Source: Anaerolineales bacterium
Lineage (GTDB): Bacteria; Chloroflexota; Anaerolineae; Anaerolineales; Villigracilaceae
DNA: 64,000 bases
NCBI GenBank assembly: GCA_015075275.1
Contig: JABTUU010000002.1
Span: 124,001 to 188,000, forward strand
Direction of reading: 5' to 3'
Position 1 is the stretch's first letter. Every line of letters starts with the position of its first letter. Positions 27,018-35,665 of this stretch are shown in pieces. The translations under genes and the position numbers were made by a program. The notes under the pieces are model-generated. The model was not told the origin of the DNA. It was given only the letters and a program-made list of their open reading frames with translations, and did not search any database.

Positions 27018-28769
27018 ATGAAACACATCTCCAAACTCCTCCATTTCTTACGCCCATACTGGAAGTACTCAACCTATTCGCTCGTTTTTCTAGTTCTGGT
27101 GGTCTTGATCGACCTCGCCATTCCCCGCCTGATTCAGCGCGTCATTGACCAGGGCATTAACCAACACAACGCGCAAGTGGTTCTTACGACCGCAATCATC
27201 ATGATGAGTTTGTCCATTCTGCAAGTATTATTCGCGCTTGGAAACAACCATTACTCCATCGAGGTCGGAGAGAGCGTAGCGCGGGATATTCGCGAAGCGC
27301 TCTTCCTCAAAATCCAATCGTTTTCCTTTAGCAACCTCGACCATCTCAACACGGGGCAACTGATGGTCCGACTCTCCAGCGACACAACGGCGTTTCAGCG
27401 CATGACGCAAGTCTCGTTGCGGATCGGGACTCGCGCGCCGCTTCTCATGATCGGAAGTTTGATCTTGATGTTCGTTACAGACAGCCGCCTCGCATTGATG
27501 ATTTTGCCCATCTTGCTGGTCACCTTTGCCGTGATCGCATTTTTTATAGTCAAAATGGGACCGTTGTTTATCTTGATCTTAAGGAAACTAGATCGTCTCA
27601 ACATCGTGTTGCAAGAAAACATCGCGGGCGTGCGTTTGGTCAAAGCCTTCGTTCGCGCGGCGTTTGAAAACGAACGTTTTGCCGAAGTCAACGAAGATTA
27701 CACAGATCAAAACATCCGCGTGATGCGATTTATGGCGACATTGTTTCCCATTATGGGGTTGCTCGTCAACATCGGCATGGTGATCGTGATCTGGGCGGGC
27801 GGAATTCAATCCATTCAGGGCAGGGTCTCGGTGGGACAGATCGTAGCATTCATCAACTATCTGCAAACCACAATGGGACCGCTGGGAATCATGGTGATGC
27901 TGGCAAACGTCGTCGCAGCAGGGAGCGCTTCGGCGGAACGTATTAACGAAGTGTTGGATACGATTCCAGAAGTGCAAGATGCCGAAGAAACAGCGAGCCT
28001 GCCCGAGGGGCGCGCGCAGCGGATCAAGTTCGAGGGAGTGAGCTTTCATTTCAACGGGACCAATCAGACGCCCGTGTTAAGAAGCGTGGATTTGGTCGCT
28101 GAGCCGGGTCAAACGATAGCCATCCTCGGCGCGACGGGAGCGGGCAAGTCGTCTATCGTCAACCTTGTGCCGCGCTTTTACGACGCGACAAGCGGAAGAA
28201 TCACATGGAACGATATTGATGTTCGCCGAGTCAAGCAAGGCGATCTACTGCAACAAGTTGGCGTTGTCCCGCAAGAGACGATTTTATTTTCTGGAACAGT
28301 GCGGGACAACATCCGCTATGGACGACCGAACGCCAGCGACGACGAAGTGGTCGCCGCGGCGCAGGCGGCGCAGGCGCATGACTTCATCGCAAATTTGCCG
28401 AACGGGTACGATACACGCATCGAGGAGCGCGGCGTGAATCTTTCAGGCGGACAAAAACAGCGTATCGCGATCGCACGCGCGCTTCTTCTGCGACCCGCCG
28501 TGCTGATCCTGGATGACAGCACAAGCTCTGTGGATGTGGAAACCGAAACGAAGATCCAAAATGCAATGAAGGATTGGGCGCAAAATAGCACAAGTTTTGT
28601 GGTGGCGCAGCGTATCAGCACAGTATTGCGCGCCGACAAAATCATCGTGATTGACGACGGACAAATCGTGGCGGAAGGCGCGCACAACGAATTAATGCAA
28701 ACGAGCGAGGTATATCGGGAAATTTATGCGTCGCAACTCGGCGAGGACGCGAGATTGGAGGCGGTATGA
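27018..28769 (+). CDS. ABC exporter half-transporter with degenerate ATP site
   Basis: 583 residues: a six-helix transmembrane domain (about 15-310) and a nucleotide-binding domain. Walker A GATGAGKSS, signature LSGGQKQR, Walker B LILDDSTSSVD. The catalytic Glu after Walker B is Asp (D500), and the switch histidine is Gln (Q531, VVAQRIST). Both substitutions are the hallmark of the degenerate-site subunit of heterodimeric multidrug exporters such as TM287/288, LmrCD and BmrCD. The partner is the next gene, whose ATG overlaps this stop in ATGA, giving translational coupling and 1:1 synthesis. The 164-base gap after marR holds no recognisable gene. Confidence 0.92.
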   Translation: MKHISKLLHFLRPYWKYSTYSLVFLVLVVLIDLAIPRLIQRVIDQGINQHNAQVVLTTAIIMMSLSILQVLFALGNNHYSIEVGESVARDIREALFLKIQSFSFSNLDHLNTGQLMVRLSSDTTAFQRMTQVSLRIGTRAPLLMIGSLILMFVTDSRLALMILPILLVTFAVIAFFIVKMGPLFILILRKLDRLNIVLQENIAGVRLVKAFVRAAFENERFAEVNEDYTDQNIRVMRFMATLFPIMGLLVNIGMVIVIWAGGIQSIQGRVSVGQIVAFINYLQTTMGPLGIMVMLANVVAAGSASAERINEVLDTIPEVQDAEETASLPEGRAQRIKFEGVSFHFNGTNQTPVLRSVDLVAEPGQTIAILGATGAGKSSIVNLVPRFYDATSGRITWNDIDVRRVKQGDLLQQVGVVPQETILFSGTVRDNIRYGRPNASDDEVVAAAQAAQAHDFIANLPNGYDTRIEERGVNLSGGQKQRIAIARALLLRPAVLILDDSTSSVDVETETKIQNAMKDWAQNSTSFVVAQRISTVLRADKIIVIDDGQIVAEGAHNELMQTSEVYREIYASQLGEDARLEAV

Positions 28770-30601
28770 GCGACGAAACTTCAAAAGACCGACAAACCCA
28801 AGCCGACGTGCGCGGCATGATGGGGCGCGGCGGAATGCGCCCAGGCAAGATTGAAAAAGCCCAAGACTCGCGCCGCGCGCTCACGCGACTGGCGTTGTAT
28901 CTCAGTCCTTATAAATGGATCCTCGCGCTCGTGCTTGTGATGGTTCTGGCGTACATCCTCCTCGGTTTGCTTGAGCCATACCTGATCGGCCGCGCCATTG
29001 ATGAATACATCTCGACCAGAAAAATCAACGGGCTGGCTCCGCTCGCCATCACTTTGTTGATCGCCTATATTTTCGACAACAGTTTTCAAGCCGCGTCCGC
29101 GTGGACAATGGCGCATATTTCGCAAGACGCCCTGCGCTCGCTTCGCCGCGATCTCTTTGAGCGCCTGCAAAAACTTTCCATCGCCTTCTTCGACGCGCAC
29201 GGCGCGGGCGAATTGATGAGCCGCCTCACCAACGATATTGACGCCATCAATCAAGCCGTGTCGCAGAACGTGGTTTCGCTCATCGCCAGCGTATTATCGC
29301 TCGTTGGCATCGTCGTCGCCATGTTTGCGCTCAATCCCTATCTCGCCGTTTCCACGCTCATTGTTGTGCCGATCATGTTTTGGTTCGCCAACTTCATCGC
29401 AAAATATACCCGTAAAGGGTTTCGCGATCTTCAGAGGGAACTCGGCGAAATTAACGCGGTGATGGAAGAGTCGATCAGCGGTCAGCGCGTGGTCAAGGCG
29501 TTTCGCCGCAGCGAGACCGCCGTCGAGCGTTTTCGCGCGAGTAACGAGAAAGTGTACAAGGCGGGCGTTTATGCCAACACATATGCTCTCATGCTCATGC
29601 CGCTGACGTGGGCGCTCGGAAATTTCTTTATCATCGTACTTGTCAGCCTCGGCGGCTATCTCGCGCTCAAGGATCTCGCCACCATCGGCATGATCGCGAC
29701 CTTCATTGGCTACGCCCAGGGATTTCTGAATCCGCTGCGCCAGCTTGCCAACATGTACAACTCAATTCAAGCGGCGCTGGCTGGAGCGGAGCGCGTCTTT
29801 GAGATCATTGACACAGACGCGGAAGTGGACAACGCTTCCGACTCGCCCCTGCCTGCCCCGGTCCGCGGCGACGTTCGCTTCACCGACGTCGCTTTCGGCT
29901 ACCTGCCTGATACGCCCATCATTAAGAATATGACCCTTCAGGCAAAAGCAGGACAAACCATCGCGTTGGTCGGTCCCACAGGCGCAGGAAAGACAACCAT
30001 CATCAATTTATTGACTCGTTTCTACGAAATCAGTTCAGGCTCGATCTCAATTGACGGAAGAGATATTCGCGATATTTCCAAAGACAACTTGCGGAGAAAC
30101 CTCGGCATTGTTTTGCAGGATACGTTCCTTTTCGCCGACACTGTGATGGAAAATATCCGCTATGGACGCCTCGACGCCACCGACGAAGAGTGTATTCAAG
30201 CCGCCAAACTCGCGGATGCCGACCACTTCATCCTGCAACTTCCTCAAGGCTATCAGACCAAACTCTCTGAACGCGCCTCCAACCTCAGCCAGGGACAGCG
30301 CCAACTGCTCTCCATCGCCCGTGCCATTCTCGCCGACCCAAGCATCCTCATCCTCGACGAAGCCACCTCAAGCGTGGACACGCGCACCGAGGCGCGCATT
30401 CAAAAATCTCTGCTGCGCTTGATGGAAGGTCGGACAAGTTTCGTCATCGCGCATCGTCTCTCCACGATCAAAGACGCGGATAACGTGATCGTCATCAACA
30501 ACGGCGAAATCGTCGAGCAGGGAACGCATCAGCAATTGCGCGAAGCCAAAGGGTTCTTCTACAAATTGTATATGAGTCAGTTCAAAGGACTGGCGATATA
30601 A
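28766..30601 (+). CDS. ABC exporter half-transporter with canonical ATP site
   Basis: 611 residues: a charged N-terminal extension (about 1-40), six-helix transmembrane domain and nucleotide-binding domain. Walker A GPTGAGKTT, Walker B LILDEATSSVD with catalytic E532, switch H563 (VIAHRLST). Its signature is LSQGQRQL rather than LSGGQ; in a heterodimer this signature faces the Walker motifs of the degenerate partner, so all deviations fall on one of the two ATP sites, as in known heterodimeric exporters. Start codon overlaps the previous stop (ATGA). Terminated by the hairpins that follow. Confidence 0.92.
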   Translation: MSDETSKDRQTQADVRGMMGRGGMRPGKIEKAQDSRRALTRLALYLSPYKWILALVLVMVLAYILLGLLEPYLIGRAIDEYISTRKINGLAPLAITLLIAYIFDNSFQAASAWTMAHISQDALRSLRRDLFERLQKLSIAFFDAHGAGELMSRLTNDIDAINQAVSQNVVSLIASVLSLVGIVVAMFALNPYLAVSTLIVVPIMFWFANFIAKYTRKGFRDLQRELGEINAVMEESISGQRVVKAFRRSETAVERFRASNEKVYKAGVYANTYALMLMPLTWALGNFFIIVLVSLGGYLALKDLATIGMIATFIGYAQGFLNPLRQLANMYNSIQAALAGAERVFEIIDTDAEVDNASDSPLPAPVRGDVRFTDVAFGYLPDTPIIKNMTLQAKAGQTIALVGPTGAGKTTIINLLTRFYEISSGSISIDGRDIRDISKDNLRRNLGIVLQDTFLFADTVMENIRYGRLDATDEECIQAAKLADADHFILQLPQGYQTKLSERASNLSQGQRQLLSIARAILADPSILILDEATSSVDTRTEARIQKSLLRLMEGRTSFVIAHRLSTIKDADNVIVINNGEIVEQGTHQQLREAKGFFYKLYMSQFKGLAI

Positions 30602-30619
30602 GCGCATATTCCCAAACAA

Positions 30620-30690
30620 AAATCCGCCCAACGATCAGGCGGATTTAGTTTATCTATCAAACAATAAGGCGGGATTAATCTCGCCTTATT
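30620..30690. terminator. Two hairpin terminators between convergent ABC exporter and miaB
   Basis: Hairpin one: AAATCCGCC (30620-30628) with GGCGGATTT (30638-30646), followed on the plus strand by a T-rich stretch. Hairpin two: AATAAGGCG (30663-30671) with CGCCTTATT (30682-30690), extendable by three pairs including one G-U. Each is oriented to end one of the two convergent transcripts. Confidence 0.8.
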
Positions 30691-30695
30691 CATTC

Positions 30696-32048
30696 TTACA
30701 CGGTTATCAACTCGATTTGTTTTTGCGAACGCACCCCTACAAGATTCGCCTGCATAGACCATGGTCCCGTCCACGTGACAGTGACAGGAAGAATTTTTCC
30801 CATCAAGTTCTCTTCCGATTCGACGAAGACAAGTTTGTTCGTGGGAGTTCGTCCCTTCCAGCGATTCTTTACCTTCTCCTCGAACAACACATCTACAGTT
30901 TGACCCAGATATTTCTTGTTGATCTCAGCCACAATTTGTTCCTGCAAATCATCGAGCAGATGCAGACGGCGCAGCTTTTCCTCTTCGGGAACATTGTCTA
31001 CCATGCGACGCGTGGCGACAGTCCCTTCACGAGAAGAATAACGCGCCAGATGAGCCACGTCCAGCCGCAGGTCCGATAAGACGCGGTGCGTTTCCATAAA
31101 TTGTTCCTCGGTCTCGCCGGGGAATCCGACGATAATGTCCGTTGCGATGGAACAGTCGGGAATTTTGTTGCGAATTTTTTCGATGAGCTCGCGATACTCT
31201 TGTTGAGTGTATCCGCGCTTCATGTTCGCCAGCACTTCGTCGTCGCCCGCTTGGATCGGCACCTCGATATGCGGCATCACTTTCGGAAGTTCGGCGATCG
31301 CGCCCATCAACTCCTCGGTGAAATAATTGGGGTGTGATGTGAGGAAGCGAATCCGCTCGACGCCTTCGATCTCGTGAACAATGCGAAGCAACTGCGCGAG
31401 ATTCGGTCCGTCGGGAACGTCTTTCCCGTAGCGGTCAACGATTTGACCGAGCAAAGTAATCTCTTTCACGCCTTGCGTGGCAAGCGAGCGAACCTCAGCG
31501 ACAATATCGCCGACATGGCGGCTGCGTTCAATTCCGCGGCGGAACGGAATGATACAAAACGTACACGCATGCGAACAACCGTAGACGACCGGCACATACG
31601 CGCTGACAAGTTGCCCGCGTTCGTGTTGCGGCAGGATCAGTTCGTCGTCCATCATCAGGAAGCGCCGCGTCGTTTCGGAATCTTCCAGCGAGCGGATCTC
31701 GCCTTGACTCAAAAAGGAAATGAGGGGTCCGGAGTCGGAGGGAGGCGAGAAGACATCTACATATGAATATTTCTTGCGCAATCTCTCCGCACCGCGCACG
31801 CCCACAAGACACCCCATGAAGTTAATCACCAGATTGGGATTCTGCCGCTTCAACGGCAGCAGGCTGGAGAGCCGCCCGATTGCCTTATCTTCCGCCGACT
31901 GCCGTACAGCGCATGTATTGAGAACGATGACGTCCGCTTCCTCGATGGTTTCCGTAAAAGTGTAGCCAAGATGCTCCAATGACGAGCCAACGCGTTGCGA
32001 GTCGGCGACGTTCATCTGGCAGCCTTCAGTCCAAATATGATATTTCAT
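30696..32048 (-). CDS. miaB: MiaB: tRNA-2-methylthio-N6-isopentenyladenosine synthase
   Basis: 450 residues. UPF0004 domain opens KYHIWTEGCQMNVADSQRV with the first cysteine of the auxiliary [4Fe-4S] cluster; further cysteines are in VLNTCAVR and FMGCLVG. The radical SAM motif is CSHACTFCIIPFRRG (CxxxCxxC). The C-terminal TRAM domain ends TWTGPWSMQANLVGV. MiaB adds the methylthio group at A37 of tRNAs reading UNN codons. GCQMN and the TRAM ending favour MiaB over the ribosomal enzyme RimO. A minus-strand TATAAT (32057-32062) lies eight bases before the ATG, predicting a nearly leaderless mRNA. Confidence 0.93.
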   Translation of the reverse strand: MKYHIWTEGCQMNVADSQRVGSSLEHLGYTFTETIEEADVIVLNTCAVRQSAEDKAIGRLSSLLPLKRQNPNLVINFMGCLVGVRGAERLRKKYSYVDVFSPPSDSGPLISFLSQGEIRSLEDSETTRRFLMMDDELILPQHERGQLVSAYVPVVYGCSHACTFCIIPFRRGIERSRHVGDIVAEVRSLATQGVKEITLLGQIVDRYGKDVPDGPNLAQLLRIVHEIEGVERIRFLTSHPNYFTEELMGAIAELPKVMPHIEVPIQAGDDEVLANMKRGYTQQEYRELIEKIRNKIPDCSIATDIIVGFPGETEEQFMETHRVLSDLRLDVAHLARYSSREGTVATRRMVDNVPEEEKLRRLHLLDDLQEQIVAEINKKYLGQTVDVLFEEKVKNRWKGRTPTNKLVFVESEENLMGKILPVTVTWTGPWSMQANLVGVRSQKQIELITV

Positions 32049-32056
32049 AATGTAAG

Positions 32057-32062
32057 ATTATA
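32057..32062 (-). promoter_or_regulatory. miaB -10 box, leaderless arrangement
   Basis: On the minus strand the sequence reads TATAAT, then CTTACATT, then the ATG of miaB. The normal start point falls on or next to the start codon. No ribosome-binding site is present. Confidence 0.6.
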
Positions 32063-32085
32063 CCAAGAGCGTTTAGGAAGCGCTA

Positions 32086-32742
32086 TCATAAATCGGCAAC
32101 GCGTCGCCGTCGGTACAGAGCCATCTCCCATATAAGCAATTGTTTGACCGAAACTTCTTCCAATCCTTCGGCATTTAACAACGCTTCCATTTCATTCACA
32201 GAATGTAAAAACACGCGAAAAGGATTGTTTCGCAGCCATTGAAAGAAATTGATCGCCTTCAAGCCAATCCGCACATACCACGTCTCACGCGGATAGGTGA
32301 GCGCGATTGCTTTGCGGCTCTTCGATGAAGCCGCCTTCAACAATTCTCGAAAATTCGGGTAACAACACACAACCCGATCCAACGTGACCACATCCGCTTG
32401 CGGAAGTTCGCCCGCCACATCCGTAAAATCGGCATGGATAAATTTCACCTGCGCCTCATGCCGCAGTCGTTTTGCTTCTTCCGTGGCAACCTTGAGATAC
32501 GCCGACGACGCGTCCACATGCGTGGCTACGCGCGCCACATCGTTGAGTAACTCATGGTGAATCGTCCCGATCCCCCCGCCGATGTCCAACAGCGCGGCAT
32601 CCTTCAATCCCAACGAACGCACCGCTTCGAGGATCAATCGGGTTTGTTTGGCAGGTCCTCGGCGGCGGTAGTCTCTGAGATTCGCTTTGGCTTCCGCGTC
32701 GGTGAAGGTGTTATTTTCGATTTCACAACAATTGCAGGGCAT
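32086..32742 (-). CDS. Class I SAM-dependent methyltransferase, substrate unknown
   Basis: 218 residues. The opening MPCNCCEIE is cysteine-rich (C3, C5, C6), which is unusual. SAM motif I is LLDIGGGIGTIHHELL (about 50-65), followed by THVDASSAYLKVA (acidic residue of strand 2), FIHADFTDVAGELPQADVVTLDRVVCCYPNFREL and LTYPRETWYVRIGLKAINFF. The layout recalls Mg-protoporphyrin O-methyltransferase-like enzymes (BchM type) but also many generic methyltransferases. No chlorophyll or cobalamin gene is nearby. It is close to miaB on the same strand but in the wrong order to be translationally coupled. Confidence 0.7.
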   Translation of the reverse strand: MPCNCCEIENNTFTDAEAKANLRDYRRRGPAKQTRLILEAVRSLGLKDAALLDIGGGIGTIHHELLNDVARVATHVDASSAYLKVATEEAKRLRHEAQVKFIHADFTDVAGELPQADVVTLDRVVCCYPNFRELLKAASSKSRKAIALTYPRETWYVRIGLKAINFFQWLRNNPFRVFLHSVNEMEALLNAEGLEEVSVKQLLIWEMALYRRRRVADL

Positions 32743-32807
32743 GAGAATTCCAACTCGCTAACTAAAATTTGATTGACATACGGTTTTAATTAAACACACG
32801 GCTTTGG

Positions 32808-35483
32808 TTATACCTTATATTCTGCTTGATTCTCAAAGACGGCGGGTTGATAATCTTTCGGGCTCAAGACCGTATCATACAAACCAATATCTTCGCCTTC
32901 ATGTTTGTTAATGCCAGTGTACACAAGGCTCGCATCTTCATATCGCTTGAATTTATAGACGGCGTCATTCATCAAGCCGCTATTGAACACATTAAGACTC
33001 ACCAGTAATTCAAAATCTTTGACTTCCAAGCCTGTAACGCGTTTGAATAATCCAGGCTCAAGTTTGGTGATGACATCTCGCAACGTTCGCTCGCGATAAT
33101 CTGTGAGGTACATAAAGATGGGAACGCGCGTGGCGAACTTGATTAACTTCTCTTGAATCAACTTGCGCTTGCTTTTGTATTCCTTTTCGGCTTCGGTGAG
33201 TTCTTTTCTCTTCTTATCCGAAAGTTCCTTATCGTTGGCTTCTTTCTTTGCTTTTTTGACCGCTTCCGATTTGTTGATAATCGTTTCAATATCTTGATTT
33301 AGATTACGGAAACCTTCAATGCTCATCAGCGCGTCCATCGCCAGTTGATTTGCCATTAATTTTGTCAGCGTCTCATTATCCACATTTACCAGCAAAGCGC
33401 TTTCCCATCTTTTCGCTAACAGCGTGGCGGTTGTACCGCTCATGGCAATATCTAAAATGCCAGCGGCATCAATTTGTTTCATGGAACTGCCATCGTATGC
33501 CAGCACAGGCAAAAAGTTGATGAACTCGGCGACTTTGGCTTCGGGACTGGTCTTTTCATCTATGTTGAGGCGCGAGGCATATTCGGCAATTTGACGCAAG
33601 GCTCGGTTCGGCGCGAAATCAAAGACATAACATTCTTCTTTGATAATCTGTTCTGCATTGGGCGAATCGCCATCGGGATTTTTTATCGTCCAGGGCGATT
33701 GAACGCGAAAGGCGGCTTGGAAGTAGGTTTCGGGGCTGGATGAATTGCGAAGCATGAAGATGCCCGTCCAGGGTCTGACCGTGACGCCTGTGGTTAACTT
33801 TCCGCAGGAAAGCGTGATAGTCTTAGATTTGAGCGGGTCGTCCATTGCTTCTTGCACGGGATACAAAGCATTGACGCCGATGCCCGCCGCGCTGCCTGCC
33901 GCGACTATCACTTTGTAATCGTGGTAGAACTTATTTTGTTTTTGAGCTAACAAGTTGCTCATGGCATGACAAGCCGCCACGCTCGGCAAAAACCAAAAGG
34001 TATGCGAAAGCACGCTTAACAAGCGTGAATCAGAAAAAGGCATGGGCGGCTTCTTCGCCCCCAGTTTCAAGTTATCAAGCGTCGTTTCAAGAAAAGAGCC
34101 GCGAATTAAATCCAGCCATTTTTGCGCTTCATCTTCATATTTGAATCTTGCCAGTATGCCATCGCCTTCGGCAGAGAAGAAGACGTTCAAATCAAATTCG
34201 TTATATTCGCCCTGTTGCGCGATCTCACGGATCGAATCGGGCAGTTGGTAGGTGAGCAGAACCATGCGCGGGAGCATGGCGTAGGGATTGGGCGACTCGC
34301 CTGTCATTTCGAGCCTTGTCTTGTCATTTCGAGCGCCAGCGAGAAATCCTTCCTGTACAGCGTCAGAGATTTCTCCTCGTTTCACTCGTCGAAATGACAA
34401 GGCTTTATTGTTTCTCCCTTCAGCCGAAATGACATTGGACGCTTTCCATTTTTCTTTGGCGCGTTGTTCATCGGAATACGTCCAGTTGAAGATTTGCTCT
34501 TCGATGAATTCGCCCGAAGCAATGGCGCGGAACGGCGTGCCTGAGAGATACAGATAATGATCGGTTGTGATGGGCATGATGTCTTCGTCAAAAGTTTCGA
34601 TGCCCTCGCCTTCGCCAAACTCAATTTCCTTTTTATCTTCGGCTTCAAATAAGTCTTTGGCGTTTTCGCGCCAGGCGCCGTAGTGATATTCGTCCAAGAT
34701 GACGCAATCCCAATGCGTGGAATGAACCCATTCATTTTTGGTTTTGATGCCGCCTGTGCTTTTATTTTTGCCCAGGTAATCTTGAAATGAGCCGAAGCAC
34801 ACAAAAGGTTTTTTCTTATCTGCATCTTCATACGCAAGCCCATGCGGAGAGATGAACTGCCAGCCTGTGAAATCCACATGACTTTTCAAATCTTCTTCCC
34901 ATGCGCTTTCAACGGCGGGCTTGAAGGTCAGGACTAAAATTTTCTTCCAGTCCATTTTTTTGGCGAGTTGATATGCCGTGAAAGTTTTGCCGAAACGCAT
35001 TTTCGCATTCCACAAAAAATGAGAAGTTTTCTTTTTGTTGCCCTTCTCTTTCTTGAAGTTGACAAAATGATTGGCGGTTCTTTCAATGGCTTCTTCTTGT
35101 TCGGGTCTGAGATGAAACGCAAGCGTGCGATTCTCTTCGTTCAGTTCGCCTGTTTTGACGGCGATGTATGCCGCTTGCACTTCTTTGACGGAACAGGCGA
35201 ACCATTCGCCATTTGGATTTTTGACGCCTTTGCTTCGCAAATAACGATGGATTTCATAATCGGTAATGACCGTGCCATCGTTGTGCATGGCAGATTCTTC
35301 AAAGACGATGCGATACGGCGCCGCCCCAGGTCTCAACGTGGGATATTGCGCCGCGACTCGTTCTTTCGCATTTTTGGCGGTGTACCCAACCTTGAGCAGA
35401 CCCTTATACTGCGGGTTGGAATCTTCATAAGCGTAGATGGTGGGCGTTGCCGCAGGGCGCGGCGGGAAGAAGTCGGCGGTCAT
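32808..35483 (-). CDS. GIY-YIG (T5orf172-like) nuclease fused to SF2 helicase; likely restriction subunit
   Basis: 891 residues. Residues about 12-100 match the T5orf172/Mug113 branch of GIY-YIG nucleases: IYAYEDSNPQYKGLLKVGYTA, then R42, E77 (DYEIHR) and GEWFACS. The superfamily 2 helicase follows: Walker A KMRFGKT (161-167), DEYH (264-267, DEAD-type box), LSGTPFRA (motif III, about 313-320) and AAFRVQSPW (motif VI). A charged coiled-coil (about 740-790) precedes the C-terminal domain. Residues about 350-394 are encoded by a hairpin repeat inserted in frame and are probably not native. The ATG at 35483 sits in an insertion-derived context and overlaps the stop of a short upstream frame (ATGA). 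With the neighbouring methyltransferase it should form a restriction-modification pair; this is inference from domains and context. Confidence 0.75.
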   Translation of the reverse strand: MTADFFPPRPAATPTIYAYEDSNPQYKGLLKVGYTAKNAKERVAAQYPTLRPGAAPYRIVFEESAMHNDGTVITDYEIHRYLRSKGVKNPNGEWFACSVKEVQAAYIAVKTGELNEENRTLAFHLRPEQEEAIERTANHFVNFKKEKGNKKKTSHFLWNAKMRFGKTFTAYQLAKKMDWKKILVLTFKPAVESAWEEDLKSHVDFTGWQFISPHGLAYEDADKKKPFVCFGSFQDYLGKNKSTGGIKTKNEWVHSTHWDCVILDEYHYGAWRENAKDLFEAEDKKEIEFGEGEGIETFDEDIMPITTDHYLYLSGTPFRAIASGEFIEEQIFNWTYSDEQRAKEKWKASNVISAEGRNNKALSFRRVKRGEISDAVQEGFLAGARNDKTRLEMTGESPNPYAMLPRMVLLTYQLPDSIREIAQQGEYNEFDLNVFFSAEGDGILARFKYEDEAQKWLDLIRGSFLETTLDNLKLGAKKPPMPFSDSRLLSVLSHTFWFLPSVAACHAMSNLLAQKQNKFYHDYKVIVAAGSAAGIGVNALYPVQEAMDDPLKSKTITLSCGKLTTGVTVRPWTGIFMLRNSSSPETYFQAAFRVQSPWTIKNPDGDSPNAEQIIKEECYVFDFAPNRALRQIAEYASRLNIDEKTSPEAKVAEFINFLPVLAYDGSSMKQIDAAGILDIAMSGTTATLLAKRWESALLVNVDNETLTKLMANQLAMDALMSIEGFRNLNQDIETIINKSEAVKKAKKEANDKELSDKKRKELTEAEKEYKSKRKLIQEKLIKFATRVPIFMYLTDYRERTLRDVITKLEPGLFKRVTGLEVKDFELLVSLNVFNSGLMNDAVYKFKRYEDASLVYTGINKHEGEDIGLYDTVLSPKDYQPAVFENQAEYKV
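34302..34434. repeat. Nested inverted repeat (REP/MITE-like) inserted in frame in the helicase gene
   Basis: TTGTCATTTCGA at 34321-34332 pairs with TCGAAATGACAA at 34389-34400. An inner pair GAGAAATC (34341-34348)/GATTTCTC (34368-34375) and an outer pair TGTCATTTCG (34302-34311)/CGAAATGACA (34425-34434) are nested around it. The composition is that of the widespread GTCATTTCGAG...GAGAAATC dispersed repeats. The insertion keeps the reading frame open. Confidence 0.8.
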
Positions 35484-35653
35484 TGAGGTTGTTTCCTTTC
35501 GCCGTGACGGTACGGGATAAATCCCTCCCTCAGTTCATGAAAGTCGGCTTGACGCTCTAAAGAGCGCTTAGCCGACTCGCCTCCAGCCCGTAGGGCTTCA
35601 ACATACTGAGGCAGGGCTTCAGCCCGCCGAATCGCAGGGCGCGGCGGGAAGAA
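35451..35653. repeat. 21-bp direct repeat flanking a 161-bp hairpin-bearing insertion
   Basis: An identical 21-base sequence occurs at 35451-35471 (inside the 5' end of the helicase gene) and 35633-35653 (overlapping the end of the methyltransferase region); both encode FFPPRPA on the minus strand. Between them are 161 bases including a hairpin with AGTCGGCT (35542-35549)/AGCCGACT (35570-35577) outside and CGCTCT/AGAGCG (35553-35566) inside, and two GGGCTTCA-type motifs. It looks like a small insertion that duplicated its target, or a tandem duplication plus insertion. Confidence 0.65.
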
Positions 35654-35665
35654 ACTATCACTCAT
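35480..35665 (-). CDS. Short leader frame, decapitated original start of the helicase gene
   Basis: The 61-codon frame begins [12 protein letters not shown] with an ATG overlapping the methyltransferase stop (ATGAGTGA) and ends at TGA overlapping the helicase ATG (ATGA). Its first residues copy the helicase N-terminus ([12 protein letters not shown]); the remainder is translated repeat. The simplest reading is that this was the native helicase start before an insertion that is not a multiple of three, and that the helicase is now re-initiated by coupling. It may be translated but need not have a function as a peptide. Confidence 0.4.
   Translation of the reverse strand: MSDSFFPPRPAIRRAEALPQYVEALRAGGESAKRSLERQADFHELREGFIPYRHGERKQPQ

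Noticed and set aside
34302..34434. The nested repeats considered as a CRISPR fragment.
   Set aside because: The copies are inverted, of unequal spacing, and have no spacer-repeat periodicity.
32808..35483. The helicase gene considered as a pseudogene broken by insertions.
   Set aside because: The frame is open from the ATG to the end, all helicase motifs are present, and both insertions leave a usable reading frame and start. Loss of activity is possible but not shown.
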